A stretch of 64,000 nt of DNA from Rhizobium sp. N324 (GTDB lineage: Bacteria > Pseudomonadota > Alphaproteobacteria > Rhizobiales > Rhizobiaceae): assembly GCF_001664485.1 (NCBI RefSeq), contig NZ_CP013630.1, positions 2,049,001-2,113,000 of the forward strand. Direction: 5' to 3'. How positions within the stretch are numbered: the first letter of the stretch is position 1; each line of letters opens with the position of its first letter. Made by a program: the position numbers and the translations under genes. Positions 43,864-52,856 of this stretch are shown here, one piece after another. Under the pieces are notes generated by a model that ran no database searches, was not told where the DNA came from, and saw nothing but the letters and a program-made list of their open reading frames with translations.

Positions 43864-43896
43864 ATATCGATCATCGAAAGTTGGACCGGAGGAAAG

Positions 43897-44634
43897 ATGG
43901 ACTCGAGTGGCGACGGCGCCCGTGGCGCACCGACAGTAGAAGACGCGCCATCAGCTGCTTTCGCCGACGATGGAAAAAACACGATCGGCAGCCAGCTCGC
44001 ATTGCGTCTTCGAGAGGCGATCATTTCCGGCGAACTGGAGGCGGGCAGCAAGATCAATCTCGACAAGGCGCGAAAAACGTTCAACGTCAGCCTGAGCCCG
44101 TTGCGAGAAGGCTTGGCCCGACTCATTTCCGACGGGTTGGTTGAGTTTCAGGACAATCGCGGCTACCGCGTCGCGCCGATCTCGCTTGCCAATCTCGAAG
44201 AAGTTACGACCCTGCGGGAAGAGATCGAGGTCTTCGCGCTACGCGAATCTATTCGCGTCGGCGACGTCGAGTGGGAGGGCAACATCATGCGTGCGCTCCA
44301 TCGTCTGAACCGCACTGAGCGCGATGCCGCCCGTCCCGAAACGCTGGAATACTGGGAAGGGCTGCACCGCGACTTCCACCTCACCTTAATCTCGGGCTGT
44401 GGCAAGCCCTTGCTTCTTCACTTCTGCAATCTTCTGCTGAATCTAAACGACCGATACCGCCGTGCCTTCCTTATCCGCACCTCCGGGGACCGCAATGTAG
44501 GTCAGGAACACAGCGAGATTGCGCAGGGCGCCGTGGCACGCGACGTTGAATATGCCTGCGAGAAGCTGCGACAGCACATCCACCGCACCGGAACCAATCT
44601 TCGAAACCACCTTGCGACGAAAGGTGTCGTATGA
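43897..44634 (+). CDS. GntR-family (FadR subfamily, FCD domain) regulator
   Basis: A 245-residue regulator from ATG 43897 with GGAGGAAAG upstream. After a 25-residue tail comes the winged helix (SQLALRLREAIISGELEAGS, FNVSLSPLREGLARLISDGL, FQDNRGYRVAPIS), then an FCD effector domain with metal-site residues (HRDFHLTLISGCGKPL, HSEIAQGAVARDVEYACEKL, LRQHIHRTG). It would repress the divergent catabolic operon until an aromatic acid intermediate binds. The stop overlaps the next start (ATGATG). Confidence 0.9.
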   Translation: MDSSGDGARGAPTVEDAPSAAFADDGKNTIGSQLALRLREAIISGELEAGSKINLDKARKTFNVSLSPLREGLARLISDGLVEFQDNRGYRVAPISLANLEEVTTLREEIEVFALRESIRVGDVEWEGNIMRALHRLNRTERDAARPETLEYWEGLHRDFHLTLISGCGKPLLLHFCNLLLNLNDRYRRAFLIRTSGDRNVGQEHSEIAQGAVARDVEYACEKLRQHIHRTGTNLRNHLATKGVV

Positions 44635-45455
44635 TGGCCGTCTCAAGAGCAAAGTCGGCGGTCCCGATCGGCGTCGCGCACTTCTCGTCTATAATGCTGT
44701 CCCCCTCGGCGTTCGCAAAGATCGCCGGACGCGCAGGTTTCTCCAGGATCGGCCTAAGGCTCCATCCAGCCTTTCCCGGTGCACCCTACTATGAACTGCC
44801 TGTCGGTAGCACAGCAGCCGACGAGTTGAAGGCTGTGCTTGCCGGTGAAGAAGTAGAGGTCTTCGATATCGAGTTCTTCGTAATCGATCCCTCTTTCGAC
44901 GCGTCGTCGGTAGAGGCGACCCTCGCCGCTGCAGCGAATATTGGAGCGCGTCGGCTCAGCGTCTGTGGTGACGATCCGGATCATGCCAGACTGTTATCGA
45001 ACTTTTCGGATTTCTGCGCCCACGCGGGACGTTATGGGTTGGCGGTCGACATCGAAAACATGGGCTGGCGGGTGGTCAAAGCCTTTGAAGATAGCATCGA
45101 CCTCGTGACAGGGGCGGCGATGGAGAATGCCGGCGTTCTCGTCGATGGCCTTCATTTCTTCAGGAACGGCGCGGCTCTGGCAGACTTGCGGGCCAACCTC
45201 GACAAGGTGAAACATGTTCAACTATGCGACGTAGCCGGTCAGGCGCCGACAACGCCGGAGGAAATGATCGCGGAAGCAAGAAGCGGCCGACTGCCTCCAG
45301 GCGAGGGGGAGCTGCCGCTGGGCGATTTGGTCGCTGCGGTCGGCACCGCCGCTTCCATCTCGGTGGAGGTGCCTCTGGTCGGATCCATGGCGCCGGAGGT
45401 ACACCTTAAACATCTCTTCAGCTGCGCGGAAAGAATGGTCAGACCAGATCGATAG
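44631..45455 (+). CDS. TIM-barrel sugar phosphate isomerase/epimerase-like enzyme
   Basis: A 274-residue AP_endonuc_2 (xylose isomerase-like) barrel. VAHFSSIMLSPSAFAKIAGR, FSRIGLRLHPAFPGAP, VEVFDIEFFVIDP, VDIENMGWRVVKAFED, VLVDGLHFFRNG, VQLCDVAG and SVEVPLVG give the metal-site residues of this family. Related proteins include 3-dehydroshikimate dehydratases and inosose dehydratases. With aroQ nearby a role in dehydroshikimate/quinate breakdown is plausible. It overlaps the GntR gene by 4 bases. Confidence 0.8.
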   Translation: MMAVSRAKSAVPIGVAHFSSIMLSPSAFAKIAGRAGFSRIGLRLHPAFPGAPYYELPVGSTAADELKAVLAGEEVEVFDIEFFVIDPSFDASSVEATLAAAANIGARRLSVCGDDPDHARLLSNFSDFCAHAGRYGLAVDIENMGWRVVKAFEDSIDLVTGAAMENAGVLVDGLHFFRNGAALADLRANLDKVKHVQLCDVAGQAPTTPEEMIAEARSGRLPPGEGELPLGDLVAAVGTAASISVEVPLVGSMAPEVHLKHLFSCAERMVRPDR

Positions 45456-45687
45456 TCCGGCGCGGATGCAAATGATCCGCACCGGAAGGAGGAAATCATG
45501 CATGGGTTAGACATTCGATTTTGTGCGGTCTTTGACCGCGCCCCGGAGTTGCTTTGAGGTTCGGCGAGATACTAGCCCATCACTGATCCGGTAGAGCTGT
45601 CAAAATGGACAACAACCGGGCGCTGCCGAACGCGTCGTTATTGACGAGCTGACCAGAGCCGGGCATCGCCGAGTCCGTGACGGGGGC

Positions 45688-45981
45688 TTGGTCAAGCCTA
45701 CTATAGTTCGCACATTTGCCAGAGAAGCGATTTTCTCCTGCGTCGGTAACGAACATGCCGACAATCACTTCATTCAAATAATCGTGCGCATGGCTCCCGG
45801 ACGACCGGCGGAAACCAAACGAGAGCTGTTGAAAGCGGTTCTCGACGCAGCGCACGATGTCGCAGCCCCCGCATTGCAGGAAGGGCGGCTGGGGCTTCAC
45901 CCCGATCTCTACGAGTCCGATGAATTTCGCATTCCAGGAAATAGCATTCGCCTGAACTCGTCGGCACTTTCACAAGGATAA
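45688..45981 (+). pseudogene. 5'-truncated 5-carboxymethyl-2-hydroxymuconate isomerase relic
   Basis: The frame contains GNEHADNHFIQIIVRMAPGR, then ETKRELLKAVLDAAHDVAAP and [13 protein letters not shown], which resembles the C-terminal half of CHMI (HpaF). The catalytic N-terminal Pro1 half is missing: the preceding 232 bases (45456-45687) hold only short broken frames, including a 19-codon frame after AAGGAGG at 45485-45491. HpaF would act between HpaD/E and HpaH, so its loss fits a decaying pathway. Confidence 0.55.
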
Positions 45982-45986
45982 TTGCA

Positions 45987-46436
45987 ATGAGCCTAATCTA
46001 TGTTCTCAACGGCCCAAACCTCAACTTACTGGGCAAGCGCCAGCCTCAAATCTACGGCCACGAGACGTTGGCCGACGTCGAGGCCGCCTGCCGGAGGCTG
46101 GCATCGGAACTCGGACACGAACTCCGCTTCCACCAGAGCAACCGCGAATACGAACTCATCGACTGGATCCATGAAGCGCGTGAGAATGGAGGCGGCATCG
46201 TGATCAATCCAGCTGCATTCACGCACACGTCGCTTGCTATCCTCGACGCTCTGAATACCTTCGAAGGACCCGTCATCGAGATCCATATCTCCAACGTGCA
46301 TAAGCGCGAAAGCTTCCGCCATCATTCCTTTGTCTCCCACCGGGCGGACGGCGTAATCGCCGGCCTTGGAACGGAAGGCTACCAGCTCGGTATACGGCGC
46401 GTCGCAACAATGCTAAAGACCACGAAGAACGACTGA
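45987..46436 (+). CDS. aroQ: 3-dehydroquinate dehydratase, type II
   Basis: A 149-residue enzyme that interconverts dehydroquinate and dehydroshikimate. Catalytic set: Arg18 and Tyr23 (KRQPQIYG), Asn74 and His80 (INPAAFTH), His100 (EIHISN), Arg111 (SFRHHS). In rhizobia an additional catabolic-type copy outside the biosynthetic locus is common. Here it sits with a TIM-barrel enzyme and a relic of a Gfo/Idh oxidoreductase, which suggests quinate or shikimate use. Confidence 0.93.
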   Translation: MSLIYVLNGPNLNLLGKRQPQIYGHETLADVEAACRRLASELGHELRFHQSNREYELIDWIHEARENGGGIVINPAAFTHTSLAILDALNTFEGPVIEIHISNVHKRESFRHHSFVSHRADGVIAGLGTEGYQLGIRRVATMLKTTKND

Positions 46437-46461
46437 AGCCCTTCGTCCGGAAGCGCATTGA

Positions 46462-46626
46462 CGTCGAAACCAAGGGTCCCTCCTTCCTCAGATGCGGCAG
46501 TTCTGCAAGGTCATACGAGGCCACGAAGAGCCGCTGGTCAGCGGACGAGAGGGATGGGAAAGCCTGAAGGTAATCGATGCCGTTAAACGGTCCGCAACGA
46601 CGCTCCAGTGCGTTGCGCTACCCTGA
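46462..46626 (+). pseudogene. 3' relic of a Gfo/Idh/MocA-family oxidoreductase gene
   Basis: In frame and without stops it codes GSLLPQMRQFCKVIRGHEEP, then LVSGREGWESLKVIDAVKRS and VALP before TGA. This is the conserved end of Gfo/Idh/MocA oxidoreductases (E-P-L-V-S-G-R-E-G, L-x-V-I-x-A-V). A stop lies just upstream (46459-46461) and the rest of the gene is gone. Such enzymes accompany AroQ and TIM-barrel proteins in quinate-type clusters. Confidence 0.75.
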
Positions 46627-46644
46627 AACACGTCACGTGCTACC

Positions 46645-47070
46645 CTACGCCAGTGCCGCCCGGAGCTTTTCGGCATGGGCGGCAAGCACGGCGCTGTCCT
46701 CCATCTTGCCGGAGTGCGGCTTGAGTGCGGTGCCCTCATGGCGCGGGATGACGTGGAAGTGCAGATGAAAGACCGTCTGCCCGGCGGCCGGTTCGTTGAA
46801 CTGGGCGATGAACACGCCGTCGGCGTCGAAGACGTCCTTGACCGCATTGGCGACCTTCTGGACGACGCCAATGGCATGGGTGAGGGTGGCGGGATCGGCG
46901 TCAAGAATATTGCGCGACGCTGCTTTCGGAACGACCAGCACATGGCCTGGCGCCTGCGGCATCACATCCATGAAGGCGACGGTATGCTGGTCTTCATAGA
47001 TCCGGTGCGAGGGAATTTCGCCGCGCAGGATCTTGGCGAAGATATTGTTGTCGTCATAGGCGCTGGTCAT
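46645..47070 (-). CDS. HIT family hydrolase
   Basis: A 141-residue nucleotide phosphoramidate hydrolase-like protein. NNIFAKILRGEIPSHRIYED, FMDVMPQAPGHVLVVPKAAS and the histidine triad HLHFHVIPRH are clear. It belongs to the HinT/Hit branch with a C-terminal extension (KMEDSAVLAAHAEKLRAAL). The physiological substrate is unknown. It marks the return to core sequence after the catabolic island. Confidence 0.92.
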   Translation of the reverse strand: MTSAYDDNNIFAKILRGEIPSHRIYEDQHTVAFMDVMPQAPGHVLVVPKAASRNILDADPATLTHAIGVVQKVANAVKDVFDADGVFIAQFNEPAAGQTVFHLHFHVIPRHEGTALKPHSGKMEDSAVLAAHAEKLRAALA

Positions 47071-47127
47071 CGCGAAATCTCCTCTTCGTGCAGTCGTTGA
47101 TCGGGTAACGCGGCCGGCAGGGCGGCG

Positions 47128-48318
47128 TCAATCCTCCTGCTGGCGCTCGCCCTTGCGGAACGGGCTGTGCTCGACGAGCAGTTCGCTCATCTGTTCGACA
47201 TCGGCGCGCTCGCGGGCGAGATAATCGCCGATCGCCCGGCGAAGGCCGGCATGGGCGACATAATGGGCCGAATGCGTCGTCACCGGCAGGTAGCCGCGCG
47301 CGAGCTTATGTTCGCCCTGGGCACCGGCTTCGACCCGCTTCAACCCTTTCGATAGGGCGAAGTCGATCGCCTGGTGATAGCAGACTTCGAAATGCAGGAA
47401 GGGATGATCCTCGATGCAGCCCCAGTGACGGCCATAGAGCGTATCGCCGCCGATGAAGTTGATCGCACCGGCGATATAGCGCCCGTCGCGCTTGGCCATG
47501 ACCAGCAGGATGTCGTCGGCCATGCGCTCGCCGATCAGCGAGTAGAACTTGCGGGTGAGGTAGGGACGGCCCCATTTGCGCCCGCCGGTATCCATGTAGA
47601 ATTTGAAGAACTGATCCCAGATGCGTTCGGTCAGGTCGCTGCCGGTCAGCCAGTCGATGCTGATGCCGTTTTCCAGCGCGGCGCGGCGCTCCTTGCGCAA
47701 CGCCTTGCGTTTGCGCGAAGCAAGCGTTTCGAGAAACTGCTCGTGATTGGCATAGCCGTCATTGATGAAATGGAACTGCTGGTCGGTGCGGTGCAGATAG
47801 CCGTCCATCTCGAAGACGCCGATCTCCTCATCCGGCACGAAGGTGATATGGGCCGAGGAGACGCCGAGCCGGCGCACGACCTCCTTCAGGCTTTCGGCAA
47901 TCGCGCTTTGGACAGGCAGCCGCGGCAAGTCCTCGGCGACGAGAAGGCGCGGGCCTGTCGCCGGCGTGAACGGAATGGAACACTGAAGTTTGGGGTAATA
48001 ATGCCCGCCGGCTCGCTCGAAGGCATCGGCCCAGCCGTGATCGAAGACATATTCGCCCCGGCTGTGGTTTTTGAGATAGCCGGGCAGGGCGCCGATCAGT
48101 TCGCCGCGATCGGTCTCGAGCAGCAGGTGGTGGCCGAGCCAGCCGGTCTCGGCATCGGCAGAACCGGACTCCTCAAGCGACGATAAAAAGGCGTGTGAAA
48201 CGAAGGGGTTGTAGGCAAGCGTCGTGCCGCTCTTCGACGCCCCGGCAAGCCTGGCCCAGCTCTCCGGGGAAATCGCAGTGAAGGAGCGTTCTACGCGAAT
48301 GGTGAGGTCATCGGTCAT
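47128..48318 (-). CDS. FemAB-like / GNAT acyltransferase (peptidogalycan biosynthesis family, DUF482)
   Basis: A 396-residue protein of the COG3146/PF04339 family. WARLAGASKSGTTLAYNPFV, YPKLQCSIPFTPATGPRLL, FHFINDGYANHEQFLETLAS, KRKALRKERRAALENGISID, YGRHWGCIEDHPFLHFEVCY and GAQGEHKLARGYLPVTTHS are strong family patterns. The fold is two GNAT-like domains as in FemX. The acyl acceptor is unknown. A cell-wall or lipid target is suggested by the name only. Confidence 0.85.
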   Translation of the reverse strand: MTDDLTIRVERSFTAISPESWARLAGASKSGTTLAYNPFVSHAFLSSLEESGSADAETGWLGHHLLLETDRGELIGALPGYLKNHSRGEYVFDHGWADAFERAGGHYYPKLQCSIPFTPATGPRLLVAEDLPRLPVQSAIAESLKEVVRRLGVSSAHITFVPDEEIGVFEMDGYLHRTDQQFHFINDGYANHEQFLETLASRKRKALRKERRAALENGISIDWLTGSDLTERIWDQFFKFYMDTGGRKWGRPYLTRKFYSLIGERMADDILLVMAKRDGRYIAGAINFIGGDTLYGRHWGCIEDHPFLHFEVCYHQAIDFALSKGLKRVEAGAQGEHKLARGYLPVTTHSAHYVAHAGLRRAIGDYLARERADVEQMSELLVEHSPFRKGERQQED

Positions 48319-48395
48319 GGGGCGGATGCGAAGCCTGTGGGCGGGCGGTTTCGGCTTTCCTCAATCTGCGCATGATCTTGGCCAAAAAGCGAGCG

Positions 48396-49115
48396 TCAAA
48401 CCGCCACACGCGGGTCGAAGCCTTCGAAGGTCATCTGGTCCGCATTGGCGAAGGTCCGTCGGCGCGCCTCCTCGTCGCGCACCGTCCAGGTGATGACGGG
48501 AATACCCTTTTCGCGTTCGCCTGATATGAAGGCATTCGGCAGGTCGTCATAATAATAGGAGATGAAATCGAGACCGATCTCCATCGCCTTGGCATGCGTG
48601 GCGAATTGCTCCGGCGTGTTGCCATTGGCGGTCAGCCCGAGGGGGTAGGGTGCGCCAAGCGCCTTCAGATCGCGCAGCAGCCAGTGGTCGAAGCTCATCA
48701 GCGCCACCTTGCCCTCATAGGCCTCAAGCACCTCGAGCACGGCTTCGGCGAAACCCTCGTCGTCAGCCTCGCGGCCCTTGAGCTCCAGCACCAGCGGCAC
48801 CCTGCCCTGCACGAGATCGAGGAGCTGGCTGAGTGTCGGCACCTTGTCTCCAGTGCCGCCGACAGCGATCAGTCCGAGCTCCCGGGAGGTGCGCTCGCGG
48901 ATGTCGCCGGGGAGATTGCAGAGTCGCTGCAGGTCCTCGTCGTGAAAGACGACCGGCACGCCGTCGGAGGCGTAATGCAGATCGCATTCGATCGCAAAGC
49001 CCGCTTCGACTGCGCGCGAGAAGGCCGAGAGCGTATTTTCCCAGACGAGTTTGTTGAGGTCGTGATAGCCGCGATGGGCGACCGGCACATCCCGGATCCA
49101 GGCAGCATTGGTCAT
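48396..49115 (-). CDS. glycerophosphodiester phosphodiesterase
   Basis: A 239-residue GDPD/UgpQ-type enzyme. His14-Arg15 in VAHRGYHD, ENTLSAF, Glu43 and Asp45 in IECDLHYASDGVPVV, and His58 in FHDEDLQRL form the metal and catalytic site. It cleaves glycerophosphodiesters to glycerol-3-phosphate and an alcohol. No signal peptide, so it is cytoplasmic. It overlaps the RidA-family gene by 4 bases (ATGA). Confidence 0.92.
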   Translation of the reverse strand: MTNAAWIRDVPVAHRGYHDLNKLVWENTLSAFSRAVEAGFAIECDLHYASDGVPVVFHDEDLQRLCNLPGDIRERTSRELGLIAVGGTGDKVPTLSQLLDLVQGRVPLVLELKGREADDEGFAEAVLEVLEAYEGKVALMSFDHWLLRDLKALGAPYPLGLTANGNTPEQFATHAKAMEIGLDFISYYYDDLPNAFISGEREKGIPVITWTVRDEEARRRTFANADQMTFEGFDPRVAV

Positions 49116-49582
49116 TCTGCGATTTCCATGATAGCATCGATCTCGACGGCGGCGTTCAGCGGCAGGGCGGCCATGCCGACGGCGGCGCGCGCATGTTTGC
49201 CGGCCTCGCCGAGCACGCCGGCAATCAGGTTCGAAGCGCCGTTGATGACGAGATGCTGCTCGATGAAATCGGGCGCCGAGGCGACGAAGCCGTTCAGCTT
49301 GATGACGCGTCGGATACGGCCGAGATCGCCGCCAAGTGCTGCCTTTGCCTGGGCAAGGATGTTGATGGCGCAGAGTTCGGCGCCGCGCTGGCCCGCGCCA
49401 ACGTCGACCGTCTTGCCGAGATGGCCGGAGACGGCGATCTTGCCGCCTTCGAGCGGCAGCTGGCCGGAGATATAGAGAAGATTGCCGCTGATGACGTAGG
49501 GAACGTAATTTGCAGCAGGGGCTGCGGCTTCGGGCAGGGTTATCCCCATCTCAGTCAGGCGCTTTGCAATTTCATCGGACAT
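49112..49582 (-). CDS. RidA family protein (YjgF-like, long subclass)
   Basis: A 156-residue protein from ATG 49582 (GGAG upstream; ATG 49606 adds 8 residues). YVISGNLLYISGQLPLEGGK, LCAINILAQAKAALGGDLGR, VIKLNGFVASAPDF and VGMAALPLNAAVEIDAIMEI are family marks. The deaminase Arg of classical RidA is not in its usual place, so it may belong to a subgroup without imine deaminase activity. It is coupled to the GDPD gene. Confidence 0.85.
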   Translation of the reverse strand: MSDEIAKRLTEMGITLPEAAAPAANYVPYVISGNLLYISGQLPLEGGKIAVSGHLGKTVDVGAGQRGAELCAINILAQAKAALGGDLGRIRRVIKLNGFVASAPDFIEQHLVINGASNLIAGVLGEAGKHARAAVGMAALPLNAAVEIDAIMEIAE

Positions 49583-49718
49583 TTTCGTCTCCACTTTTGT
49601 TGTCAATTCTTCAAAAATTATGCATCAAGACTAGAATCTTTAATATGACAGGTTCGAGCCTCGATTTGGCCGAAAGCGTTCTTATAACATCGCGACCGAG
49701 TCCAACAGGAGTTAATGA

Positions 49719-50555
49719 ATGTTCCGATCAGGTCTTGTCGCTCTGCTTCTCGCCAGCGTTTCCGCCAATGCATGGGCGGCTGCGCCCGCGGTAAGCGCTG
49801 CGATCGCGACCGGCCTCGTCGCACATCGCGCGGTCTACGATCTGGAACTCAAGGATGCTTCGGACCGCTCCGGCATCTCCGGCATGTACGGTCGCATGGT
49901 CTATGAGTTCGACGGCAGCTATTGCCAGGGCTTCACCACCAACTTCCGCTTCGTGACGCAGATCGACACCGGCGACAGTGTGCGCGTCAGCGACCAGCAG
50001 ACCAAGACCTTCGAGAACCTCAAAGACGGCAAGTTCACCTTCGACACCAAATCCTTCACCGACGAACAGCTCGACAAGGAGGTCAACGGTGCGGCTCAGG
50101 ATCAGCCGGATGGCGTCAAGGTTGCTCTCAAGCAGCCGTCGAGCCGCGAACTGCAGCTTGCCGAAAGCCGGTTCCCGACCGAACATATGCTCGACGTGAT
50201 TCAGAACGCCAAGGCCGGCAAGCGCTTCTTCGAGGCTCGCGTCTTCGACGGCTCCGACGACGGCGACAAGTCGCTGGTGACGACGACGATCGTCGGTAAG
50301 CAGGAGACGCCGGTTGCCGAGGAGGCCGATGCCGGCAATGCCGGCGCTTTCTCCAAGACGGCCTTCTGGCCGGTGACGATCGCCTATTTCAACGAAAATG
50401 CGAAATCGGACGCCTTGCCGGTCTACCGCATGTCGTTCAAGCTCTATGAGAACGGCATCACCCGCGACCTGACGATGGATTACGGCGATTTCGTTCTGAC
50501 CGGAAAACTCGCCAAGCTCGAACTGCTCGACCGCAAGGCCGAGGCCTGCAAGTAG
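49719..50555 (+). CDS. eipB: EipB-like periplasmic envelope protein (DUF1849)
   Basis: A 278-residue exported protein with a Sec signal (FRSGLVALLLASVSANAWAA). VAHRAVYDLELKDASDRSGI, GRMVYEFDGSYCQGFTTNFR, and FDTKSFTDEQLDKEVNGAAQ match DUF1849. Two Cys residues, Cys69 and Cys277, are where Brucella EipB has its conserved disulfide. The family folds as a beta-spiral and is needed for envelope integrity. It is a single gene upstream of rpsB. Confidence 0.88.
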   Translation: MFRSGLVALLLASVSANAWAAAPAVSAAIATGLVAHRAVYDLELKDASDRSGISGMYGRMVYEFDGSYCQGFTTNFRFVTQIDTGDSVRVSDQQTKTFENLKDGKFTFDTKSFTDEQLDKEVNGAAQDQPDGVKVALKQPSSRELQLAESRFPTEHMLDVIQNAKAGKRFFEARVFDGSDDGDKSLVTTTIVGKQETPVAEEADAGNAGAFSKTAFWPVTIAYFNENAKSDALPVYRMSFKLYENGITRDLTMDYGDFVLTGKLAKLELLDRKAEACK

Positions 50556-50827
50556 GGAAGCTGCGACACGCGCTTCGATGGCTGAGCGCGGCATTCGCAA
50601 GCCAACCATCCAGCTCTTCATTATCCCATATCTCTGGCCGCCAGGCGAATTCCGGGATTTTTCTGCGTAAGCCTTGCTTTTGCGTCAAATCGAATGTATG
50701 GGCAGCGGCATTCCACACGTAAGGCATGGGATTGTCCGGGAGAAATCCGGATCGTTCCGCCCGGTGGCATCTTCGAAGAGGATGCTGTTCGCCTTGCGGA
50801 GGTTCAACCGGAAAAGGATACAAAGGC

Positions 50828-51595
50828 ATGGCATTGCCCGATTTCTCTATGCGTCAGCTTCTCGAAGCAGGCGTCCACTTCGGCCACCAGACGCACCGCT
50901 GGAACCCGAAGATGAAGCCGTACATCTTCGGCGATCGTAACAACATCCACATCATCGACCTGGCTCAGACCGTTCCGATGCTGTCGCGCGCCCTGCAGGT
51001 CGTCAGCGACACCGTTGCCCGCGGCGGCCGCGTTCTCTTCGTCGGCACCAAGCGCCAGGCGTCCGAGATCATCGCCGACAGCGCCAAGCGTTCGGCCCAG
51101 TACTACGTCAACTCGCGCTGGCTCGGCGGCATGATGACGAACTGGAAGACGATCTCCAACTCGATCCAGCGCTTGCGCAAGCTCGATGAGATCCTCAACG
51201 GCGAAGCCCAGGGCTTCACCAAGAAGGAACGCCTGAACCTCGAGCGCGAGCGCGAAAAGCTCGACAAGGCTCTCGGCGGTATCCGCGATATGGGCGGCAC
51301 GCCGGACCTGATGTTCATCATCGATACCAACAAGGAAAAGATCGCGATCGACGAAGCCAAGCGCCTCGGCATCCCGGTCGTCGCCATTATCGATTCGAAC
51401 TGCGATCCGGACCTGATCGACTATCCGATCCCGGGCAACGACGACGCATCGCGCGCCATCGCTCTGTATTGCGAACTGATCTCCCGCGCTGCCATCGACG
51501 GCATCGCCCGTCAGCAGGGCTCTTCCGGCCGCGATCTCGGCGCGTCCTCCGAGCTTCCGGTTGAACCGGCGCTCGAAGAAGCAGCCGAAGGCTGA
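50828..51595 (+). CDS. rpsB: 30S ribosomal protein S2
   Basis: A 255-residue S2 protein. Signatures: [60 protein letters not shown] and [20 protein letters not shown]. Start ATG 50828; in-frame codons back to 50726 lack a ribosome site. It begins the conserved rpsB-tsf cluster. The 272-bp leader (50556-50827) may carry autogenous control as in other bacteria, but I could not identify the element. Confidence 0.97.
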   Translation: MALPDFSMRQLLEAGVHFGHQTHRWNPKMKPYIFGDRNNIHIIDLAQTVPMLSRALQVVSDTVARGGRVLFVGTKRQASEIIADSAKRSAQYYVNSRWLGGMMTNWKTISNSIQRLRKLDEILNGEAQGFTKKERLNLEREREKLDKALGGIRDMGGTPDLMFIIDTNKEKIAIDEAKRLGIPVVAIIDSNCDPDLIDYPIPGNDDASRAIALYCELISRAAIDGIARQQGSSGRDLGASSELPVEPALEEAAEG

Positions 51596-51833
51596 TGAAA
51601 GCCGGCGGAGCGAAGGTTCCGCCAAAGCTTGCATGACTGGAAAGGCCGCTCGCGACTCATCGAAGTTCGGCGGCCTTGCCTGTTTCATGGCGGGGGCATC
51701 AGGCTCTTTGCCAGATAAGTTTCGTTATGACGCGTCTTCATCACGCTGTCATACATACAGGTACATTTCGTGCCTCAATCCGGTGCCGCGCCGCGCTTTG
51801 CGGCCCACCGTATGAACCGACAAGAGGAAGCTA

Positions 51834-52760
51834 ATGAGCGAGATTACGGCTGCAATGGTGAAGGAACTGCGCGAAAAGACCGGCGCAGGCATGATGGACT
51901 GCAAGAAGGCTCTTGCTGAGACCGGCGGCGACATGGAAGCCGCGATCGACTGGCTGCGCGCCAAGGGCATCGCCAAGGCCGACAAGAAGTCGGGCCGCAC
52001 CGCCGCCGAAGGCCTCATCGGCGTTTCGAGCCAGGGCACCAAGGCCGTTGTCGTCGAAGTCAATTCCGAAACCGACTTCGTCGCCCGCAACGATGCCTTC
52101 CAGGATCTCGTCCGCGGCATTGCCAAGGTCGCCGTCTCCACAAACGGCACCGTCGACGCCGTTGCGGCTGCGACATACCCGGCATCCGGCAAGTCCGTTT
52201 CCGACACGATCAAGGACGCGATCGCAACGATCGGCGAGAACATGAACCTGCGCCGCTCGGTTGCGCTCTCCGTCGAGGACGGCGTCGTCGCCACCTATAT
52301 CCACAATGCCGTTTCCGACGGCCTCGGCAAGCTCGGCGTTCTCGTCGCGCTGAAGTCGACCGGCGACAAGGAGGCTCTGAACGCGATCGGCCGCCAGGTT
52401 GCCATGCACATCGCCGCGACCGCACCGCTGGCGATCCGCCCTGAGGAAGTCGATGCCGCCGTCGCCGAGCGCGAGCGCAACGTCTTCATCGAGCAGTCGC
52501 GCGCCTCCGGCAAGCCGGACAACATCATCGAGAAGATGGTTGACGGCCGCATGCGCAAGTTCTTCGAGGAAGTCGCTCTTCTCTCGCAGGCTTTCGTCAT
52601 CAATCCGGATCTGACCGTCGCAGCCGCCGTCAAGGAAGCTGAAAAGGCCGTTGGTGCGCCGATCGAAGTCGCCGGCATGGCCCGCCTTCTGCTCGGCGAA
52701 GGCGTCGAGAAGGAAGAGACCGATTTCGCAGCCGAAGTCGCGGCTGCCGTCAAGGGTTGA
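51834..52760 (+). CDS. tsf: translation elongation factor Ts
   Basis: A 308-residue EF-Ts, the nucleotide exchange factor for EF-Tu. [40 protein letters not shown] and [20 protein letters not shown] are the classic motifs (UBA-like domain and TDFV core). It follows rpsB by 238 bases, which is long for this pair; this gap holds a possible hairpin (about 51642-51674). Start ATG 51834 with AGAGGAAG. Confidence 0.97.
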   Translation: MSEITAAMVKELREKTGAGMMDCKKALAETGGDMEAAIDWLRAKGIAKADKKSGRTAAEGLIGVSSQGTKAVVVEVNSETDFVARNDAFQDLVRGIAKVAVSTNGTVDAVAAATYPASGKSVSDTIKDAIATIGENMNLRRSVALSVEDGVVATYIHNAVSDGLGKLGVLVALKSTGDKEALNAIGRQVAMHIAATAPLAIRPEEVDAAVAERERNVFIEQSRASGKPDNIIEKMVDGRMRKFFEEVALLSQAFVINPDLTVAAAVKEAEKAVGAPIEVAGMARLLLGEGVEKEETDFAAEVAAAVKG

Positions 52761-52782
52761 TCTTCCAGCCATAATTCTGAAA

Positions 52783-52822
52783 ACACGAAGGGCATCGCGT
52801 GACAACGCGGTGCCCTTCGTGT
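52783..52822 (+). promoter_or_regulatory. strong stem-loop between tsf and pyrH
   Basis: ACACGAAGGGCA (52783-52794) pairs perfectly with TGCCCTTCGTGT (52811-52822), and CGCG/CGCG extends the stem inside. No T-run follows, so it is either a poor terminator, an attenuator or an mRNA processing signal that separates translation-factor from pyrH expression. Confidence 0.6.
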
Positions 52823-52856
52823 ATCGGGCACTCACGGCAATTTACGAGGAGCCAAG

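Noticed and set aside
51642-51674. Hairpin GGCCGC...GCGGCC between rpsB and tsf as a terminator
   Set aside because: The stem is only about 6-7 bp with a long loop of about 20 bases and the T-run is poor; not called as a feature.
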